A DNA stretch of 64,000 nt from Prunus persica (lineage: Eukaryota > Streptophyta > Magnoliopsida > Rosales > Rosaceae), in the NCBI RefSeq assembly GCF_000346465.2, contig NC_034010.1, positions 22,114,981 to 22,178,980 on the forward strand, read 5' to 3'. This document shows positions 13,438 through 25,343 of the stretch, one piece after another. A model generated the notes under the pieces. It saw nothing but the letters and a program-made list of their open reading frames with translations. It ran no database searches and was not told the origin of the DNA. The position numbers and the translations under genes are program-made. Position 1 is the first letter of the stretch; each line of letters begins with the position of its first letter.

Positions 13438-14799
13438 TCAACATATCATCTCGACTGCAGAAGGTAATATACAAAATTTCCTAGGCAGGAATCCTAAATG
13501 TTCACCATCAGATTGAACATAAATGCTTCCACTGCCTGAGACGTCTTCCACTTCAATAGAGTGCACGCTGCAACAAGAACACAAATGTATAAATGGAATC
13601 CAAAGACAAATCACTACATGTAATAGCTGCGGATGAATTGACTCAAACAGCCAGTTTAAATCATTTGGGTCCTGACATCTTATGCAATTCAAAACAGAAA
13701 TCTACATGTATGCATCCTGATGTGATGAGTACCGTTGGTTACAAATAAAGAAACAGGGAAAATGTATGCGTGGGAAAAGAGAAAGAGAGAGGGAGAGAGA
13801 GCAAGGAACATAAACAGTATGTTATTGTATTCCACCTAACAAGACCTACCTTCTTGAAGATACATTTTTCACTGTTAGATGTGTCCCATTGTACAGCTTA
13901 TGTAGCTTCAGTATAAAGTCATACCACTTGAAGTCCTGAAGAATCACAACCTGCCAAGAAAGTTTATAACAAAGATCAAACAAACTGGGAAAAACATTGC
14001 AGTATATAAAGTACCTTACATAAAATATGAAAAAAGTAAAAAGTAAAATTTGTGAATAATTAGGAAGGTAGGTTATATGCAGAAAACACTAATCCACCTC
14101 AAAATTGCCGCTGTGAGGGTCAGCATTTGGTGTAATTTTCATGCCACCGCCAAAGAATTTTGCATTTCCGATGCAAAGGGCTGTTACTTGAGAGTATAGT
14201 TCCCACTCCCCTTCATTGACCTAAACTAAAAACACTCTATTAAGCTAAAAAAATGGTACGAGTGTCTGCATGGAAAATAAACACGCAAGCAATAGGCTAC
14301 TGACTACTAGGGCACAATGCATTACAAATATTGACCTTGATTTTAAGGTCCTGATTACGGTGCCCAACAAAGGCTTTCAAAGCACCAATAACATAGCACA
14401 AGTTGCCAAATCTCTTGTATCTAGAAGCATAGTATCCTGCTTTTGCACTCCTGCAAAATGTCCCCCCAAAAAATGGCAACAAGACTTTCTAAGATCAGCA
14501 TGTACCTTTTTTGAAACTAAATTGTCAAATTTTCCTAGTTAACCTTACAAATGAATGTCAGCAACATTAACAAAGTAATGAGGTTCTCCATCTTCTCCAC
14601 TAATAACACCAACATCTATCCGTGATCTCTGCCCTGCAAAAAAACAATTATCCTTTTACTATATTATAAATGACAAACACAATACAAATATACAGAATTA
14701 GTAAGTGAAAGCTTTCCTTCGATCTTGATTCAAAGATGCCCAATACAGAAGTGAGCAAAATTAGAAAGATAAAATAAATAAAGCCTAAGCAAGCCAGAT

Positions 14800-14836
<37 letters not shown>

Positions 14837-16330
14837 AAACCTTTGGCTATGCGGTCAATGGCTTCATGAGGATCATTTTTCCTAATAAAACAACAGACAT
14901 TCAACCATTTAGAGCAAGTCTAAATTTAGAGAAATTTATGAAATGATACCAGATTGCAAAGCATGAACTAACCAGCCAAAAGTTCGGGCAAAATCAGACC
15001 CAGTCCCCAAAGGAATAAGCTGTACAAAGCACAAAATAAGTTATACACTCTCTTCAGAAATCCAAAGCATCGAAACCAGGTAGTTAAAGAATCAATTGAA
15101 CATGTCGCAGATGAAGTTTCATTTACATACAACAATAAACAATTTGAAACTAAGATTACTAGACTCTCCTGGTAATCACTTACACCGAGTGCAGTTGAAT
15201 GGGTGACCTCTCTATCATGATTAGTAACTGGTTTTCCTGCCCAAAAGAATCCATTGACAACCTGCTTATTACAAGCCAATGTAGATGAGTGAGACTAGTT
15301 GACACAATCTTTCCACGAATTTTATAATCTCAGAGAAAGTTGCACCTCATGCAGAGTTCCATCTCCTCCCACCACTATTACAGCATCAGCACCCTCCCTT
15401 ATAGCCTGCACGCATACGAATGATAGAGCCCATTTTAAACCAATCTTCTATTCAGGAAACTGGATTTAGGTCAAGCTCAAATAATAAAAGTACCAAAGCC
15501 CACCTCTCTCGTTATGTCAATTGCATGAGAAGGACCTGATGTTAAAGATTCGCATAGCTGCCCATAACATAAACAAGTGAAAGTATATGAGTTCAGCAAG
15601 TGTGCCTCAATACAGAATCAAAACAGATGAAGCACAGGCTGCAAATGAATAAACTGAATAGAGTGATATGGTCAATGTCACCTATTGAGTTAACACAGAC
15701 ACACACACACGATCACCAAATTCACTACAAGAAAGAACCAAGAAGTAAAAAAATAAGACGAAAGGTTCTTCAAACCACAGAGTACTTGGGAGAACCATCG
15801 ATAATGAACACCCTTTTATATGAGGGACAACAATGAAAAATGATAACACAGAAAAATGCTTTACCAAAAAAAAAAGCCTTTAATTTCCTGGGCATACATG
15901 ATTTATGAGTTCGCACAATTCATATCACATAATCTAAAGAATGTTTTCCCTTCAAATTAAATAAGCATAATACCAGTTGATAAATACACATTTCGTGGAA
16001 GAAATAAATCCCGAGTGATCTTACTGGTTGCCAAGGCACAAACCCAAGACAAGCAATGGATTTACAATCAACAGTAACAAAAAATTAGTGGGTGACAAGT
16101 TCCAACATCCAACGAATTAGTTAATTAGAATTGGATCACTGGGTCAAGCTCAAATACGCAATCACTAGGTCATAACCAAAGAGAGAAAAGAAACTCACAT
16201 TGCAATCGGCACCAAGGCGAGACCTTAGATATGGCAGCAGCTTCTTCCACTCTTTACCTGTCCTCCCATTGGCACCTGCTCCAATTTCCCATTTCTCTAA
16301 TCAACAAAACCCACTACACACAAAACCACA

Positions 16331-16387
<57 letters not shown>

Positions 16388-16569
16388 CTAGGATTGACGA
16401 CGAAAACGAGGTCACGACGGCGAAAGGAGGAAGACCCACTTCGCAAAAAAGAGCGGTCAGCACATAGATCAGGAGCCTTGGGTAGCTCTGCTCTGACAGC
16501 CCATGGTTTCGCCATTGATACTCTCACCCCTGTTATTCCAGTTCCAAATGCTATCTGATTCATGCTCAT
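13438..16569 (-). CDS. LCBK2: Sphingoid long-chain base kinase 2-type lipid kinase (DAGK catalytic domain), 12 exons
   Basis: Lipid kinase that phosphorylates sphingoid bases in the family, with similarity to diacylglycerol kinase/YegS. Exons (-): 16569-16386, 16275-16199, 15557-15504, 15405-15346, 15261-15184, 15019-14973, 14881-14841, 14633-14549, 14450-14336, 14220-14098, 13950-13850, 13567-13438. They join to 1095 nt, 364 codons plus TGA. Seen: the nucleotide-binding start [19 protein letters not shown], the signature [14 protein letters not shown] (GGDGT at 118-122), [16 protein letters not shown], and the distal [21 protein letters not shown]. The N-terminal 45 or so residues are Arg/Ser-rich and fit an organelle presequence; the Arabidopsis LCBK2 (At2g46090, by memory) is called mitochondrial. 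Oddities: the first intron starts with a 49-bp CT microsatellite right after GT, and the intron 9 donor hexamer GTCAAT is repeated at the start of exon 10. Confidence 0.92.
14803..14836. repeat. (GA)n microsatellite next to the LCBK2 intron 7 donor
   Basis: A GA run on the + strand, interrupted by one CA, located a few bases inside the intron that follows exon 7 (exon end 14841). On the transcript it is a CU tract shortly after the donor GTTTTC. Confidence 0.8.
16336..16384. repeat. (AG)24 microsatellite forming the start of LCBK2 intron 1
   Basis: Uninterrupted AG dinucleotides. On the transcribed strand exon 1 ends at 16386 and the intron reads GTCTCTCT..., so the repeat supplies all intron bases from donor position +2 onward. 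See findings. Confidence 0.9.
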
Positions 16570-17194
16570 CTCTTTTCTTCTTTTTTAAGTTTTGGGTTTA
16601 ATTATGCGGTTTCTCCGATTTGCAGAAAAAAAAACAGGGTTAAGTAGTTAATGAGATTTCTCACACAAGCGTAAATTTATGGTGGCAAAATCTTCTCCTG
16701 TGCATCATACTCTGTAGCAGTGTGAAACAGAGCAGTCATTTCTATTTATTCTCACTCTTTCGGAAATTTTTTTCTTTTTTCTATTTTTTTTCTATTTTTT
16801 TTTTTTTGCTAATATTTCATTGGGTTAGCAAATACTTCAATATTTCACACACGTGACAAAAATATTTTGATGGGAATCTACGTCCTCATTAAAGATCGAT
16901 ATATTTGATCAGGATTTAGGAAAATGTTAAGTTTTAATCAGAATTATTTTATGATTGATAGTGACATGAATTATACTCTTTTAGTTTTGAGATTTTTTTT
17001 TCTTTATTAACCACAATTTACTACACAATTGTTTTGTTTTAAGCAGTGGGCAACTAGCCATTTACAGCTGCATAATTTACACAACAAGAATAAATATCAT
17101 ATTCATTGAACATACAGAACTGTTGTTGATGGTTTTAACTTGGCAGGAATACAAAACAACAGCACAGTGTCATCCTCTCGAAACGGCAAAACCC
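16570..17194. other. LCBK2 upstream region and RPL5 3' flank
   Basis: AT-rich spacer with T-rich runs near 16760-16810. It contains the presumed LCBK2 promoter (right to left) and the 3' UTR of the plastid L5 gene. No other feature is recognised. Confidence 0.5.
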
Positions 17195-18848
17195 TCATCT
17201 TCGTCCTCTTCCCTTTGAACTGAAATGGTGAGACTTGAGCTTCTTCTTGCGCACGGCACTGACAGGGCCGGTCTCTCTGAATGGCATCCCCATCAGAGCC
17301 AAAAGTGTCTGAGCTTCTTTATCTGTTTTAGCAGTTGTTCTAATGCAAACATCCATTCCCCTGCCCTTACCAAGATCAAACCGGATCTCTGGGAACACAC
17401 TCTGTTCCTTAATGCCAACGGCGTAGTTCCCGTTTCCATCAAAACTATTTGGGTTTAGACCTTGGAAATCCCTTGTCCTAGGAAGTCCCAAGTTAATCAG
17501 CCGATCAAGGAATGAGTACATCACCTACAAAATAGAATAGTAAGTCTAGTGCATGAGATTGGATGCATTTGGGTTTTTGAGAGAAACAGACATTTTTGAA
17601 AAGTATTGCCACAGGAAATACTGGTTCAAATCCTTTGAGCACATATAACACCAACAATTGCACCATGGGTCATTGCTCTTCAATCATAGGCATTCTTTGC
17701 CTATGGTAACCTTACAGAAATGAAGAAGCTGCTCCTTTCTGGTTCCGTTATTAACGATATGTTACACAATAGCAACAAGATATTAGTATTGTGTTACCAT
17801 CATAATGTAAAGAACTTCCAGATGGGCCTCCACATGATTTATAGTGTTGTCTTAAATTTTCATTAACAAAATTGCAATTATTGAACGGGAGATGATAAGA
17901 AACCTGAATAATAGACATACTCACAAGCAATAAAAAAGAATCAGTCTTGCTAGTACCTACGTAAACGAAATCAAGCAGAAGATAAGATACACTATTAAGG
18001 GGGAAAAGCAAACTCACATTTCCTCTAAGTGTGACAGCAATCCCAAGTGGCTGGCCTTCCCTGATCTTGAAGGTAGCAAGGGAAACCTTTGCTCGTGTCT
18101 TTATGGGTCTCTGCCCAGTAATGAGCGCCAAGTCATTCATTGCTGCTTCCAACCCCTTAGCATTCTGTTGAGCATCTCCAATACCGCAGTTCACAACAAC
18201 CTTCTCAATCTTCGGAACCTGCCCAAGTTCCACATTGCAGAAATAACAGAAATATAACACAATAGTAAAGCGCTGAACCTTGAAAACCGAAAAGATGTTT
18301 GGTTAGCCTCTGAAAGCCGAAAATTTATAATCTAAAACCTCAAGTTCTCACCTAGTTCCTAAAATTAGGAGTAACAAAACAACACACTGAGCCATTTTCC
18401 AACCCAAAAAACTAACCCCATTTCGTTATTTTAATAACCATTGCACGTAAAAATGCACAACCAATATAATTTTAAATCAACCCAGATACATTGTCTAAAA
18501 CCTGAAGAGACCCATATCCAGAAAATTAAAATGAACAAAAATCATGTTAAAAAAATCAAAATCAAAATTAAAATGGTGGGTTTTGTTCACCTGGTGGATG
18601 TTCGTGTAGGAGAACTCTTCTTTGAGCTGAGGAACGATTTTTTCAAGGTAAGTGGTCTTGAGCCGACTGACCTTCTCTGCCTCTGACTTCTCCACCAGCA
18701 CTACCGCCGAGGCCTTCACCGGCATCACCAATCCGCCCCCATTTCTAGGGTTTCCGTATGACAGTCGTAAAGGTGGAGGTGACACAACAACTGGGAATTG
18801 ACCGTGAAACGACGACGTGGCAGAGCGTAAGAGCGAAGGGCAGGCCAT
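17195..18848 (-). CDS. RPL5: 50S ribosomal protein L5, chloroplastic
   Basis: Nuclear gene for the plastid ribosomal protein uL5, a large-subunit protein that binds 5S rRNA in the central protuberance. Exons (-): 18848-18591, 18218-18018, 17524-17195. They join to 789 nt, 262 codons plus TGA. Seen: a Ser/Pro/Arg-rich transit peptide of roughly 45 residues ([18 protein letters not shown]). The L5 core follows: [98 protein letters not shown], and a basic C-terminal tail. The bacterial-type protein with a presequence points to a plastid origin. From memory it matches At4g01310. A telomere-like motif upstream fits the usual promoters of ribosomal protein genes. Confidence 0.95.
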
Positions 18849-20814
18849 TGCTGTGTCCGTTCTTTCAGTGTCCGTGTGTTCTTTGAACTCAGACTCAGCG
18901 GGTAGGGGTTTAGGGTGTGAGGTGAGGAAAGGACCTCGGTTTGGAACTTATTTACGATAGTGGCTGTAAGAGTGTTGAGTGAGGTGGTTTTTCTGTGAAT
19001 TTGGGCAAGATTGAGGGTGATTACTGGATATGGCTTTCCGTGAATGAAATAGGATAAGGTAAGGCACATTTGGAAGAAAATGATCAAAGTATTATATGTT
19101 AGCCAATTGACCCCAAAAAAAATTATATGTTAGCCAATGGTAAAGCATGTGCTGCCCAAATTTAATAGCCTTAGTAAAAATTGGGTCCTTATATTTTCTA
19201 GTTCTTTTTTTTCTTTTTTTTATTAGGGAGATATTTTAATTTTGATATGATGATAGATTCATATGAATGTGCTAAGTTATTTTTTGAGAAATTATTGGAT
19301 TTCATTTATAATTCAACAAAAAAAACCTCTTACAGAGAAATTTAACATTAACATTAAAATAATGCGCTACCACTAACGATTATATATGATTGAAGATACT
19401 CGCATATGCATCCCAATTAAGATTGCAAACTCATAATAATCAAACATAGATAAAGCTTAGAAAAAGCATGTCATAATAATACAAATTAAAACTCTCACAA
19501 ATGAGAGGTGAGAAAAAAAAAATCAAAAGAAGCTAGCATAAGGATTAAAAGCATTTCTGAAACCCCAAAAAATTCAATTAGGCACCTGGCTCACTTGGGA
19601 TAGATGAATATTTCATTCCAAAATTTCCATTATCTAGTATCTACAACTTTAATTCATTACATCACTATTTTATTGATTTTTTTTTCTTTCAATTATACTG
19701 TTTCTTATATTGACATTAATATTCAATATAGATTTTCAGTAAATCTCACTGTTGTTGAACATATATTAAAGGTTTTAGCCTCCTCTTTTTAAAAAAACAC
19801 TCATAAAAATGTTTTCAGTTTGAGAGGGAGGAAGTCACTGTTCTTCCCCTTTCTCCATGTTCAGAGATATAAGGTTTCTCTTATTTGTCATCGTTTTGTT
19901 ATGATTTTCTTTCAATCATCACAAGCGGCTGCATCTCGACGTCAAATCTCCATTGGCAATTCGGCATCTGATCTCCACCACCATTCTTTTTGCAGTTTCT
20001 TTATATTTGGAATAAGTCGCAAAGACTCTCTAGGTTCTTAGTGTAATTTTTACCTCTCCTTTTGTGAGAGCTTTTCATCTCTCATTTGTGAGAGTTTTAT
20101 TTGTATTATTATGGCTTGGTTTTTTCAAGCCTTATCTCTTTTTAATTATTCTGAGTTTGAAATCTTAGTTGGGATGTCTATGCTAGAGTTTCTTCGATCC
20201 TGTGTGACCGTTAGTGAAGCCGCACTAGATTGTCTTAATTTTGATGTTGGATCGCTACGTTATTGTAATGGCCTTTTGTGGCTAATGACCTTTTTAGTTA
20301 AATTATGAATGCAATTCTAGAATATCACAACAACAACAAGCATATGTTAAATGTTGAACTTACTTTCACTATCTTTAGTCAGTTTTGATAGTTAATGTAG
20401 AAATCAAACATAATATAATCTTCTACTTTCAATTTTATGAATCACTTTAGCAATTAGAGTACTTCAGTTCTGCAATTTGATGAACGTATTGTCCATATAA
20501 CGATTGGTCACCCTTTGTTTATGTAGTTCATAATATCAACAAAGTAGAGGATTCATACACTCATAAGTTTGATTTTGAGTAATATTTTTATTTAAAAAAA
20601 TATATTTTTATTCAAAAATCGTTGTCTATAAGATTTAAACTTAAAACTTATCCCAATGTAGTGGACATTAAATGTCACTATACTAAATGGTTGACAATTG
20701 AAGCTAGATATGAACGTAAGAAGAATGCTATTTACCTTCTCATTGTGCGTAGTCCATACGGATTTTTATTTTATTCATAAATGTGATGTAGTCTTTATAT
20801 GAAAAAAAAAAAAA
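18849..20814. other. RPL5 upstream region up to the LTR element
   Basis: AT-rich spacer. The first 250 bp hold the RPL5 5' UTR and promoter. The part at about 19810-20330 has a different, less AT-rich texture and resembles the leader and tail of a small retroelement, but I found no target duplication and list it only as a suspicion. No gene is recognised. Confidence 0.5.
18905..18918 (-). promoter_or_regulatory. Telo-box-like motif upstream of RPL5
   Basis: On the minus strand the sequence reads ACACCCTAAACCCC, about 60 bp before the ATG. Plant genes for translation components often carry AAACCCTAA-type telo boxes near the transcription start. This copy is close to but not exactly the consensus. 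Confidence 0.5.
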
Positions 20815-20819
20815 GAAAA
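20815..20819. repeat. Left target-site duplication GAAAA
   Basis: GAAAA abuts the left LTR and is repeated directly after the right LTR at 28207-28211. Five bases is the usual size for LTR element integration. Confidence 0.8.
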
Positions 20820-20980
20820 TGTTATAAATCTATCTGAATTTGGAGAGGAAATTGAGAGAGAGAGAATGAAGAGAATGTTTTGTTCTCTTATTGAATGTTT
20901 CTGTCTATCTTTACAAGTAGGAAGGGGAAGTATTTATAGGCATATTTGGGGGGCATTTTGGGGACTCCACTATTACAACA
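20820..20980 (-). repeat. Left LTR (3' LTR of the minus-strand element)
   Basis: 161 bp, starting TGTTATAAATC and ending TATTACAACA on the + strand. It differs from the right LTR by one extra GA unit and by G versus A near the right end (GGGGACTCC versus GGGAACTCC). Confidence 0.95.
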
Positions 20981-20991
20981 CTCCCTCTTGG
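20981..20991 (-). promoter_or_regulatory. Polypurine tract
   Basis: Minus-strand CCAAGAGGGAG lies directly next to the TG of the 3' LTR. This is the position and composition expected for the plus-strand DNA primer of a copia element, and it fixes the orientation. Confidence 0.85.
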
Positions 20992-21013
20992 AGACCACAA
21001 ATGATACAGAATA

Positions 21014-21600
21014 TGTCTCGTTAAAAACCTTGCCAGTAAAAACCCAGTGGGACAAAAACTGGTCAAAGGGAAAAAGAGTACATAATAATGTGTAACATAA
21101 AATTCTATATATATTGACGCGCGTGCGACACTGCCTCGTTAAAACCTTGCCAGGAAAAACTCAGTGGGATAAAAACCTGGACGAAGGAAAAAGAGTACAG
21201 TGTTTGAAGATCTTTATTGATAGCGCGCTCCCCCTGATGCTTGGCAAAATATCTTTAAATCATACTGTTGATCAGCTTTCTGAATATAGTAGTTGACACT
21301 GCTTCTGTGAGTCAATCTTGAGCGACACTGCCTCGTTAAAACCTTACCAGGAAAAACCCAGTGGGATAAAAACCTGGATGAAGGAAAAAGAGTACAGTGT
21401 ATGAAGGTCTTTATTAAAACCATGCTCCCCCTGATGAATATCTCCCCCTGAAAAAATTTAGGACTAGCTTTTGTCCAGTAAGCGACCATAAAAATTTTCA
21501 TAGTATACCCTAAACCCTTAAGCGACACTGCCTCGTTAAAACCTTACCAGGAAAAATCCAATGGGATAAAAACCTGGATGAAGGAAAAAGAGTACAGTGT
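21014..21600 (-). repeat. Four copies of the copia 3'-end motif
   Basis: A block of about 75 bp contains + strand CTCGTTAAAACCTTGCCAG, then CAGTGGGA, AAAACCTGG and GGAAAAAGAGTAC. It occurs at about 21014-21081, 21126-21202, 21323-21400 and 21523-21600. The last three are spaced 197-200 bp apart. The remaining spacer between the copies is less similar. Confidence 0.85.
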
Positions 21601-22530
21601 GGAGCTGAGCTCTATCTGGTCTAGTATACTTCTGGAAAATCCTTAAAGTGTCCAACGGATAATCCTCATAAAAATGCTTCAATACTTTCTTAGTATAAGC
21701 AAGAATCTTGTTGGCATAATGCTCGATTTTTAAATCGAGACAAATATTAATGTGTTGCAATCACATTATAATCAATGTACTCACTGAGGTAATTTATGCA
21801 TATTAATATTGAGTACAAATTTTGTGCTTCAAGCACATGTCCTTTAGGGACTTGCTTTATGCAATGTCAATCCTCTCAACGGATTTTGTTTAAAAGGGAT
21901 TAAACTTTATGACACATTATATAGCTTTAACCCAGCTATTTATACATCTTTAGGGAATCGCTTCTGGCGATATGCTCCATGCATTTAATAACCCTTAAAG
22001 ATAATATGTTGGTCTCCGTAATTGTGTAATAAGGGGGGCACAATTGAATCTGTAAATATAGAGAAAACCCAACATTCCTTGTTTCTGCTAGAAAACAGTG
22101 TGTCATACAAAGTAGGTATATTCCCTTTTATTCCGAACACCCAAGTATAAATTCAGTATTAACAAATTTTGGGGTTCGTATTGTGGGTTTGTTCTTTCAC
22201 ATTCATTCTCATTTATAATGGAATTACCTCGTTCCATTTTGGCCAATGATATTGTCGACATTTAATAATTGAACGTGGTTCCAATCAACACAGCCCATTG
22301 ATGATTCGAGTAGCTACTCCAAAACTAAAAATTGTCATTCATCAATTCATAATCTCACAATTCTCATGTGCATGCGCATGCATTAATTATAAGCATTTCT
22401 TTTATTTTTGGGTACCCAAGCCACTTCATGGGGCTTTTATTATGTGAGAATGTGGATTATAACCTCCATTGGAGCGTTATTTTACATAGGGCGTGGAAAA
22501 TCTCCATTTAGGGAGTTGGAACATTTAGAA

Positions 22531-22928
22531 CCCATATATCTGTCATGCTGCAGGCATGCCACGGATACATACATGTCAATTAATTTCTGGGACTTTAACC
22601 CATATTATGGGACTTTAACCCATATAATTTGCTACGCATTAGGCGTGCATAATATCAATATTGACATGTCAAAGGATTGTCCTTTCGGGACTTCAATCCA
22701 TATCATTTGCTACGCAACAGGCGTGCACCCATATATCTGTCATGCTGAGGCATGCCACAGATTAATACATACATGTCAATTAATTTCTGGGACTTTAACC
22801 CATATTATGGGACTTTAACCCATATAATTTGCTACGCATTAGGCGTGCATAATATCAATATTGACATGTCAAAGGATTGTCCTTTCGGGAATTCAATCCA
22901 TATCATTTGCTACGCAACAGGCGTGCAC
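22531..22928. repeat. Tandem duplication, about 197 bp twice
   Basis: The block beginning CCCATATATCTGTCATGCTG is repeated at 22531-22727 and 22728-22928 with only small indels and substitutions. Each unit itself contains small palindromes such as TGACATGTCA and GTCC..GGGAC. Open frames running across it are a by-product of the duplication. Confidence 0.9.
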
Positions 22929-23993
22929 CATATTGATCACTGCTATACCCATATTCTGTTCTTATGGTACATTAATCTGTGCAGTGTATTATCAATGTAT
23001 CCAACTTGCAATCTGTAAAATTTGCATTAATAATTCATGGATACATACAAGCCATTCTTTTGGAACGGACTTATCTTCCCATTTGGTTACCTTTTAAGAT
23101 AAAATATCAAATAAGTATATAAGCAAAAAATAACACAAGTATTGCTTACATCCTTAGGTGGGAGAAACTTTTCTCAAGTATCATTCAAGCTTGTATCGGC
23201 CCAGTAAATGTAGCGCTTGATGATCTAGTTATATCCTGCAATAGTAAAATCACAACTCTTTTCTATGTCAAAAACAAATAATCCTCAGAGAGTTACAGAA
23301 AGAGAAAAAATGCAAAAAGAGAAGGTAAGCAATCAGGGAAGGAAGCTGGTGGGAGCAGACAATAAGCTCTCATATCTCCTAGTCTAGAAGGACTTCCGGA
23401 AATTAGAGCATAAGATCACCTTCACAGTTTCCTGATGTAGCGGAAACGTGATCAGGGATAGTCTCGCTTCCTGAATGGATGATCAGAGATAGTCTTGCTT
23501 CTCGGGCATATTAAGTGCTCACTGATAAGAAAAACAAGTAGATATCGCATCACTAGGTATGGAGAAAACTGGATGTCTTCTGCAAAGAAAATTTCGTTAG
23601 TAACACATTTATACACAAATACAATGAATAGGTAGAACCGGTGAATTTCAAATTAACCATAAGAAAATTGCGAGATTCTCGGGGTACTTTTGAAAAAGTA
23701 GCTCCGTGAAATCCGTAAAGCAAGATCGGCTTTTGATGAAAATAAAACTTTGAAAACGCCGAAAGTGCCGACAAACATTTAATGGAGGCCACGTGAAGTT
23801 TTGGAATCTGGGAAAGAAAAAGATAATATGGGGATCCGAAAAGATATTGGGATTCTGAAAAGACTGTAGCCATATTTCCTCCTATAGATATTGCCTTTGC
23901 AAAACTTGATTGGAGCAACTGCGTTTCATCTTAACTTCCTTCATTTTCTGAAACTTTAATTTTCTTAAGGCTTTCTTTGAAACCTTCTTAAAA

Positions 23994-24545
23994 ATGGCTT
24001 CCTCTTCTTCCTGCCCAAATTATTTCAATTTAAATGATACTCCCACAACAACCAGTGACGCCCAAGTTTGGCGTCCATCCTTTGTATCCAAAAATCGTCA
24101 TCTCACAGTTAATGATTCTGTGATGATGAATGATGCTACTGCTGTCATAGTAGCTAGGAATTGCATTACTCCAATGGATGAAATGTTGTTGACAGGGAGA
24201 TCAGAGGAAGAGGCTATTGATGACTCAATGGCTTTTAGCATTCAGAGTGCTGTTTCTGTTTCTAACATGGCTGATCGTTTGCGTGCCAGAGCAAACGAGG
24301 TTGAGAATTTAACAACTGAAAATTCGTCTCTCCAAAGAATGCTTCATGAGTCTCAACAGGAGGTTGAGAAACTTAAAGGAGAGAATAATGCCTTGTTGAA
24401 ACTGGTGAGTTCGTATTCTGTTGATACACTGAGAAGGCTAGACATGCTGCAGGTCTCCAATGAAAGAATTTTGGGAGACCATGAGAGGCTCATGACTAAG
24501 CTTAAGAGGCGTCGTCCTCTTCCTTCAGAGGCTTCCGGAACATAA
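23994..24545 (+). CDS. 183-aa coiled-coil ORF antisense to the LTR element
   Basis: Complete ORF from ATG (good context AAAAATGGC) to TAA, the longest intact frame in the element, on the strand opposite to element transcription. Seen: a Ser/Thr/Asn-rich N-terminus, a middle part with TPMDEMLLTGRSEEEAIDDS, and then a strongly heptad-patterned segment at about residues 92-140 (RLRARANEVENLTTENSSL and the next 30 residues). A basic end (KLKRRRP) closes the protein. No zinc knuckle, protease or RT motif is present. Upstream, CTATAGATA at 23882-23890 could act as a TATA-like element. Antisense additional ORFs are known in plant LTR elements as a class. I do not know this protein's function; a nucleic-acid or dimerisation role is only a guess from the coiled coil. 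Confidence 0.65.
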   Translation: MASSSSCPNYFNLNDTPTTTSDAQVWRPSFVSKNRHLTVNDSVMMNDATAVIVARNCITPMDEMLLTGRSEEEAIDDSMAFSIQSAVSVSNMADRLRARANEVENLTTENSSLQRMLHESQQEVEKLKGENNALLKLVSSYSVDTLRRLDMLQVSNERILGDHERLMTKLKRRRPLPSEASGT

Positions 24546-25343
24546 TGTATTTTTATAGATTTTACAGGGCCTGCACCTTCATTGCAGGAAAAAATCTATC
24601 TGTTGTATGTTCCTGTTATAATAATTGCGCATATTCTTAAACTTGCACCTGTGGTTTTTACGTCTTTTCAAAATGACGGTTTGGAACCTTGTGCCTTATA
24701 GGTTCAAATAACCACATCGACTCTCCCAAATTTCATATTTCAACGTATGGAACTTTTGGCCTGGGCTAAACACAAACTCAGAATTTATTTGCCCTTTTCA
24801 AATGGACATGAAATATGAATTGAGTAAAAGCCATGATAATATCACAATATAGTAGTGAAGAGCATTAACTACTATATACCCACAATCTCAAATTCGGGAT
24901 TTCTCATATATTTGAATCCATGTGCTTCCGGCCCAGATATATCAAAATATGTGGGGAGCCTTAATTCATCATTTGAGATTTATATTGATATTATCCATTT
25001 CACGGTGTATTCTTAACAACCGGAATTCACAAAATATATTTCTTCCTTGAGGTGTCGATTATAACAGAATCGAACTTTATTAAATTCATCATTCTCTTAT
25101 GTCAAAGAAATATGCGGCGTACCACAATTTGCAATAATACCTCAAGGGTTGTCCATTTAATTGTTGGAACTTCAGGTTCTCAACACTGTTAAATTTTGAA
25201 CCTCAAGCCAAAATTACATATTTTCATGGTATGGACACTTTTATAATTTTCTGTACATATTTCTGGACTTCAAGCCCTTACATAATTGTCCATATTTTGA
25301 GGGACTTCTGGCATCTCATTTAATTGCTCATCCATGAGTTTAA

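Noticed and set aside
19604..20308. Series of small + strand frames between RPL5 and the LTR element
   Set aside because: They are unconnected, lack domains and have no splice signals that join them; at most they belong to a retroelement relic.
22408..23018. Overlapping + strand frames of 88-136 codons
   Set aside because: They repeat the same peptide because of the tandem duplication of about 197 bp, and have no domain or start context.
23553..23918. 121-codon minus-strand frame as a gag remnant
   Set aside because: No zinc knuckle, no similarity recognised and no neighbouring pol frame.
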